The notes below the pieces were generated by a model. The model saw nothing but the letters and a program-made list of their open reading frames with translations. It ran no database searches and was not told the origin of the DNA. The position numbers and the translations under genes were made by a program. Below, piece by piece: positions 44,626 to 46,533 of a DNA stretch of 46,533 bases. The stretch spans positions 1 through 46,533 of the forward strand of contig WAJV01000087.1 of the NCBI GenBank assembly GCA_015523725.1, in the 5' to 3' direction. The first letter of the stretch is position 1. Every line of letters begins with the position of its first letter. Origin of the DNA: Candidatus Geothermarchaeota archaeon (GTDB lineage Archaea > Thermoproteota > Nitrososphaeria > Geothermarchaeales > JDFR-13).

Positions 44626-45183
44626 TATCATTGGTGGCAGGAAAACGATTATATCTATATACCTATTGACACCAGAGAGTTAAGAAGATTAATTTTACAA
44701 AAAATAAATGAAGTTCAAGCAAAAAGTTTAAAGGATTTTGCATTAAAGTTCGGGTTAAGTGAACACAGAGCTAGTTACTATAGAAAGGGTTACTTGAAGG
44801 AGAGAATTAAGGCACCCTATGTCAAAGGATTGAAAAAGATATCCATGGAGTTAAATATACCTTACCACGAACTGGAGAGGAAAGTTATACCTAGATACCC
44901 CGTTGACCTTGCCAATCCATATCTATGGCGATTGGCAGCACATATGCTGAATGACGGTCATTTAGATAAAGACCTAAAGGATGCTACATATGTTAATAAG
45001 GATCCTGTCTTGCATTGGCATGTGAAACAGAATCTTGAAAAGATCGGTGGACGAATAACATCAATGAATTTCATAGAATATGGAAAAGGAAAGTATCTAA
45101 AAATAGAAAGTATTATCGACGCCAGAACAGTAAGACTCTTAAATAGGATTGGAGTGCCATGTGGTAATAAAACCGTGAATTAA
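44626..45183 (+). pseudogene. Decayed HTH-LAGLIDADG-like nuclease, N-terminal part
   Basis: An open frame, read without a start codon from the preceding TGA, gives about 185 residues to TAA 45181-45183. The first possible start is TTG 44794, but the frame codes a helix-turn-helix before that (SLKDFALKFGLSEHRASYYR), so the true start has been lost or lies upstream of the TGA. The second part, LWRLAAHMLNDGHLDKDLKD then DPVLHWHVKQNLEKIGGRI, resembles the first LAGLIDADG repeat, with an acidic DG site, and ends LLNRIGVPCGNKT. The next fragment continues in the same frame. Confidence 0.55.
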
Positions 45184-45204
45184 CCAGCTATAAATCTTCA
45201 AAAA

Positions 45205-45825
45205 ATGAATCGTGATATTTGGAGATACTATATACAGGTAGCTTTTACTGAGGATGGATATGCGCCTCTTGAGATTCTTAATAACAAGTATTTAAGATTA
45301 AAATTGGGAATAGGGAGATCAGTAGATATTACAGAACATATTGATAAAAATAAGATACTTAATCTTCTCTATGGATCAACCAACCTACAGTACGCTATTA
45401 AAAATAAGCTGATAGATAAGAACTTCTTAGATATAATTTTTGACAATCCACCAAAATTATTACTTAAAGAAACTGCAGAATTTAAAAGAAGACATCCAGA
45501 CATCGCTAAATTGATCCCTAAAATTAGACCAAAACTAATTTATAGAAGGAAAGACAATCGAGTGACAGTCGTATGGAGATTTCACGTATCTAATAAGAAA
45601 GTATTGGATGTATTCTATAATAATTATGGAATGTTGCCTCATTCAAAGAAAAACGAGGCATTTGTAGCTAGATACAAATTCTATAAAAAATATGGAGGAA
45701 AACGTATCGACAAAGATATATATGCAAAGTATAAGATTTTAATTGAAAAATATCCATACAAGATCACTAAGGAATATACAATAAGAAAATTTCATGAGCT
45801 TTTTGGTGATAGAATATGGAAATAA
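45205..45825 (+). pseudogene. Decayed LAGLIDADG-like nuclease, C-terminal part
   Basis: 206 residues in the same frame as the preceding fragment, 21 bases after its TAA. The start RYYIQVAFTEDGYAPLEIL is like the second LAGLIDADG repeat with its acidic E-D-G site, then LRLKLGIGRSVDI. The end is a basic helical tail (KFHELFGDRIWK). Reading through the TAA gives PAINLQKMNRDIW, which joins the two repeats as in single-chain homing endonucleases. A single CAA to TAA change would explain the split. It could also be translated separately from ATG 45205, but half an enzyme is unlikely to cut DNA unless both parts associate. Confidence 0.55.
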
Positions 45826-46058
45826 ACGCTGAGACTATAAAGAGTATAATAAGTGAGTTATTCAACAAATATAAAAAAACATACATCTATGAAGAAGAAT
45901 ATGTTGAGTTTTTGAAAGAAAAGGGATTTGACTTAGAGCAAGCTAAAGAGATTATCTACGAAGCTTTCGGACTCGGTCTAATTGAAATGGGATTAGACGT
46001 AATTGATGAAAACCATTATAAAATTTGTATTTGGAGGCCGGAGGATGTTGAGGATTAG
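45816..46058 (+). CDS. Small acidic hypothetical protein
   Basis: 80 residues, helical, with the pattern of a small winged helix (TIKSIISELFNKYK, then EYVEFLKEKGFDLEQAKEII, YEAFGLGLIEM and a last strand). Its ATG overlaps the end of the nuclease remnant (ATGGAAATAA). It may be an accessory or regulator gene of the same element. Unrecognised. Confidence 0.5.
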   Translation: MEINAETIKSIISELFNKYKKTYIYEEEYVEFLKEKGFDLEQAKEIIYEAFGLGLIEMGLDVIDENHYKICIWRPEDVED

Positions 46059-46155
46059 TGGTTGTGTCAGACTATCCCCAGGTGTAATCATCTATTCATT
46101 CTGGGACGACGTCATCATCCACAATAATCCAAGTATCCATCTATCCATATAAATT

Positions 46156-46533
46156 TTACAGTTTAAGGAACAAATTACTTAATATAATGGCTGCAGTTGC
46201 GGCTGGTGGCAGAATATTCTCCAATCCAATATGGACCGGGGTTCCATACTCAAGTTCCTTAGCCGTGAATGTAGACTCACTCCCACCGATACTCACCAAT
46301 ACACGTTTACCTTCTTCTAAGGCCTCCCTAACACTATTCAGATCAATCTGATCCTCAGCAACACGCATTGGAACAATCATCAGATGCATATCTGGATTAA
46401 AGACGTCTATTACATCACGAAGATCCGGGACATATAATACCCTCATCCCCCTCAAGAAAGCCCTCTTCTCAACCTCTGGAACACCCTGCTGGGCGGCGGA
46501 GCTCGATGCCTTAGAGATAATGAACAAATCCAC
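46156..46533 (-). CDS. C-terminal part of a protein cut by the window edge
   Basis: An open frame runs in from the right edge and ends at 46156, giving 125 residues. The GTG at the edge is probably internal, not the true start. The chain has alternating strands and helices with VLVSIGGSEST and, near the end, ILPPAATAAIILSNLFLKL. That last part is faintly like the knot region of SPOUT methyltransferases, but this is a weak guess and I do not assign a family. The G/T-rich codon use is as in other minus-strand genes here. Confidence 0.6.
   Translation of the reverse strand: MDLFIISKASSSAAQQGVPEVEKRAFLRGMRVLYVPDLRDVIDVFNPDMHLMIVPMRVAEDQIDLNSVREALEEGKRVLVSIGGSESTFTAKELEYGTPVHIGLENILPPAATAAIILSNLFLKL

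Noticed and set aside
1-46533. CRISPR array or IS element
   Set aside because: No regularly spaced direct repeats, transposase motifs or terminal inverted repeats were seen in the sequence.

Overview
The window looks like part of an AT-rich archaeal chromosome, most likely a thermophile of the TACK/Thermoproteota side. The evidence is ribosomal protein S26e, aIF1, class I lysyl-tRNA synthetase, archaeal-type prolyl-tRNA synthetase, a helicase-less XPF nuclease, an Lhr helicase, UPF0282, DUF763, DUF211 and DUF92 proteins, an archaeal type IV pilus operon, and two tRNA genes with introns at the canonical 37/38 position. No species is assigned. Most single or first genes have an AT-rich TATA-like element close upstream; downstream genes are packed with 1-14 nt overlaps and GGTG/GGAGG ribosome binding sites.

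Layout: 1-4774 (minus) is a replication/repair operon: a family B DNA polymerase whose exonuclease carboxylates are mostly lost, a RecJ-like DHH phosphoesterase, and an ATP-dependent DNA ligase cut by the window edge. 4865-9025 (plus) carries a protein disulfide oxidoreductase, a Trm5-like tRNA methyltransferase, aIF1, a small zinc protein, a CPBP membrane protease, a Trm112-like protein and XPF. 9033-10477 (minus) is a TrmB-type regulator with an unknown partner, divergent from a nucleotidyltransferase. 11264-15055 (plus) holds a VIT-like transporter, DUF211 and an Lhr helicase. 15027-18956 (minus) is the most striking locus: a UPF0282 metallo-beta-lactamase, an SMC6-like ATPase of only about 593 residues, a ScpA-like kleisin and a small winged-helix protein that could be the kite subunit. 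Together they look like a compact SMC5/6-type complex.

After a flavin reductase and an intron-containing tRNA-Gln(CUG), 19870-23704 holds a large membrane protein, a prenyl diphosphate synthase, a second membrane protein and a winged-helix regulator, in a base composition unlike the surroundings. 23709-29969 contains a class I GAPDH, an OPRT-like protein, a DUF92 membrane protein, a COG1709-type regulator, a class V aminotransferase-fold protein that has lost the PLP lysine, S26e and an eIF2B-like protein. 29984-31094 pairs an ECF S-component with a DUF4430 lipid-face or surface protein, suggesting vitamin uptake. 31180-35878 encodes DUF72, ProRS, a DUF4443-type regulator, LysRS and tRNA-Arg(GCG).

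36248-42869 (minus) is a tightly coupled pilus operon: two small pilin-like proteins, a 761-residue surface protein with a pilin-like N-terminus, the secretion ATPase, the TadC/FlaJ membrane platform and a GIY-YIG (DUF123) protein. 42943-44088 is DUF763. 44117-46058 is a compositionally different block with small ORFs and a decayed LAGLIDADG-like gene. The right edge cuts a minus-strand gene of unknown function. The plus strand is visibly enriched in A and C across most of the window, whichever strand is coding; the 19.8-23.4 kb and 44.1-46.1 kb blocks do not follow this.
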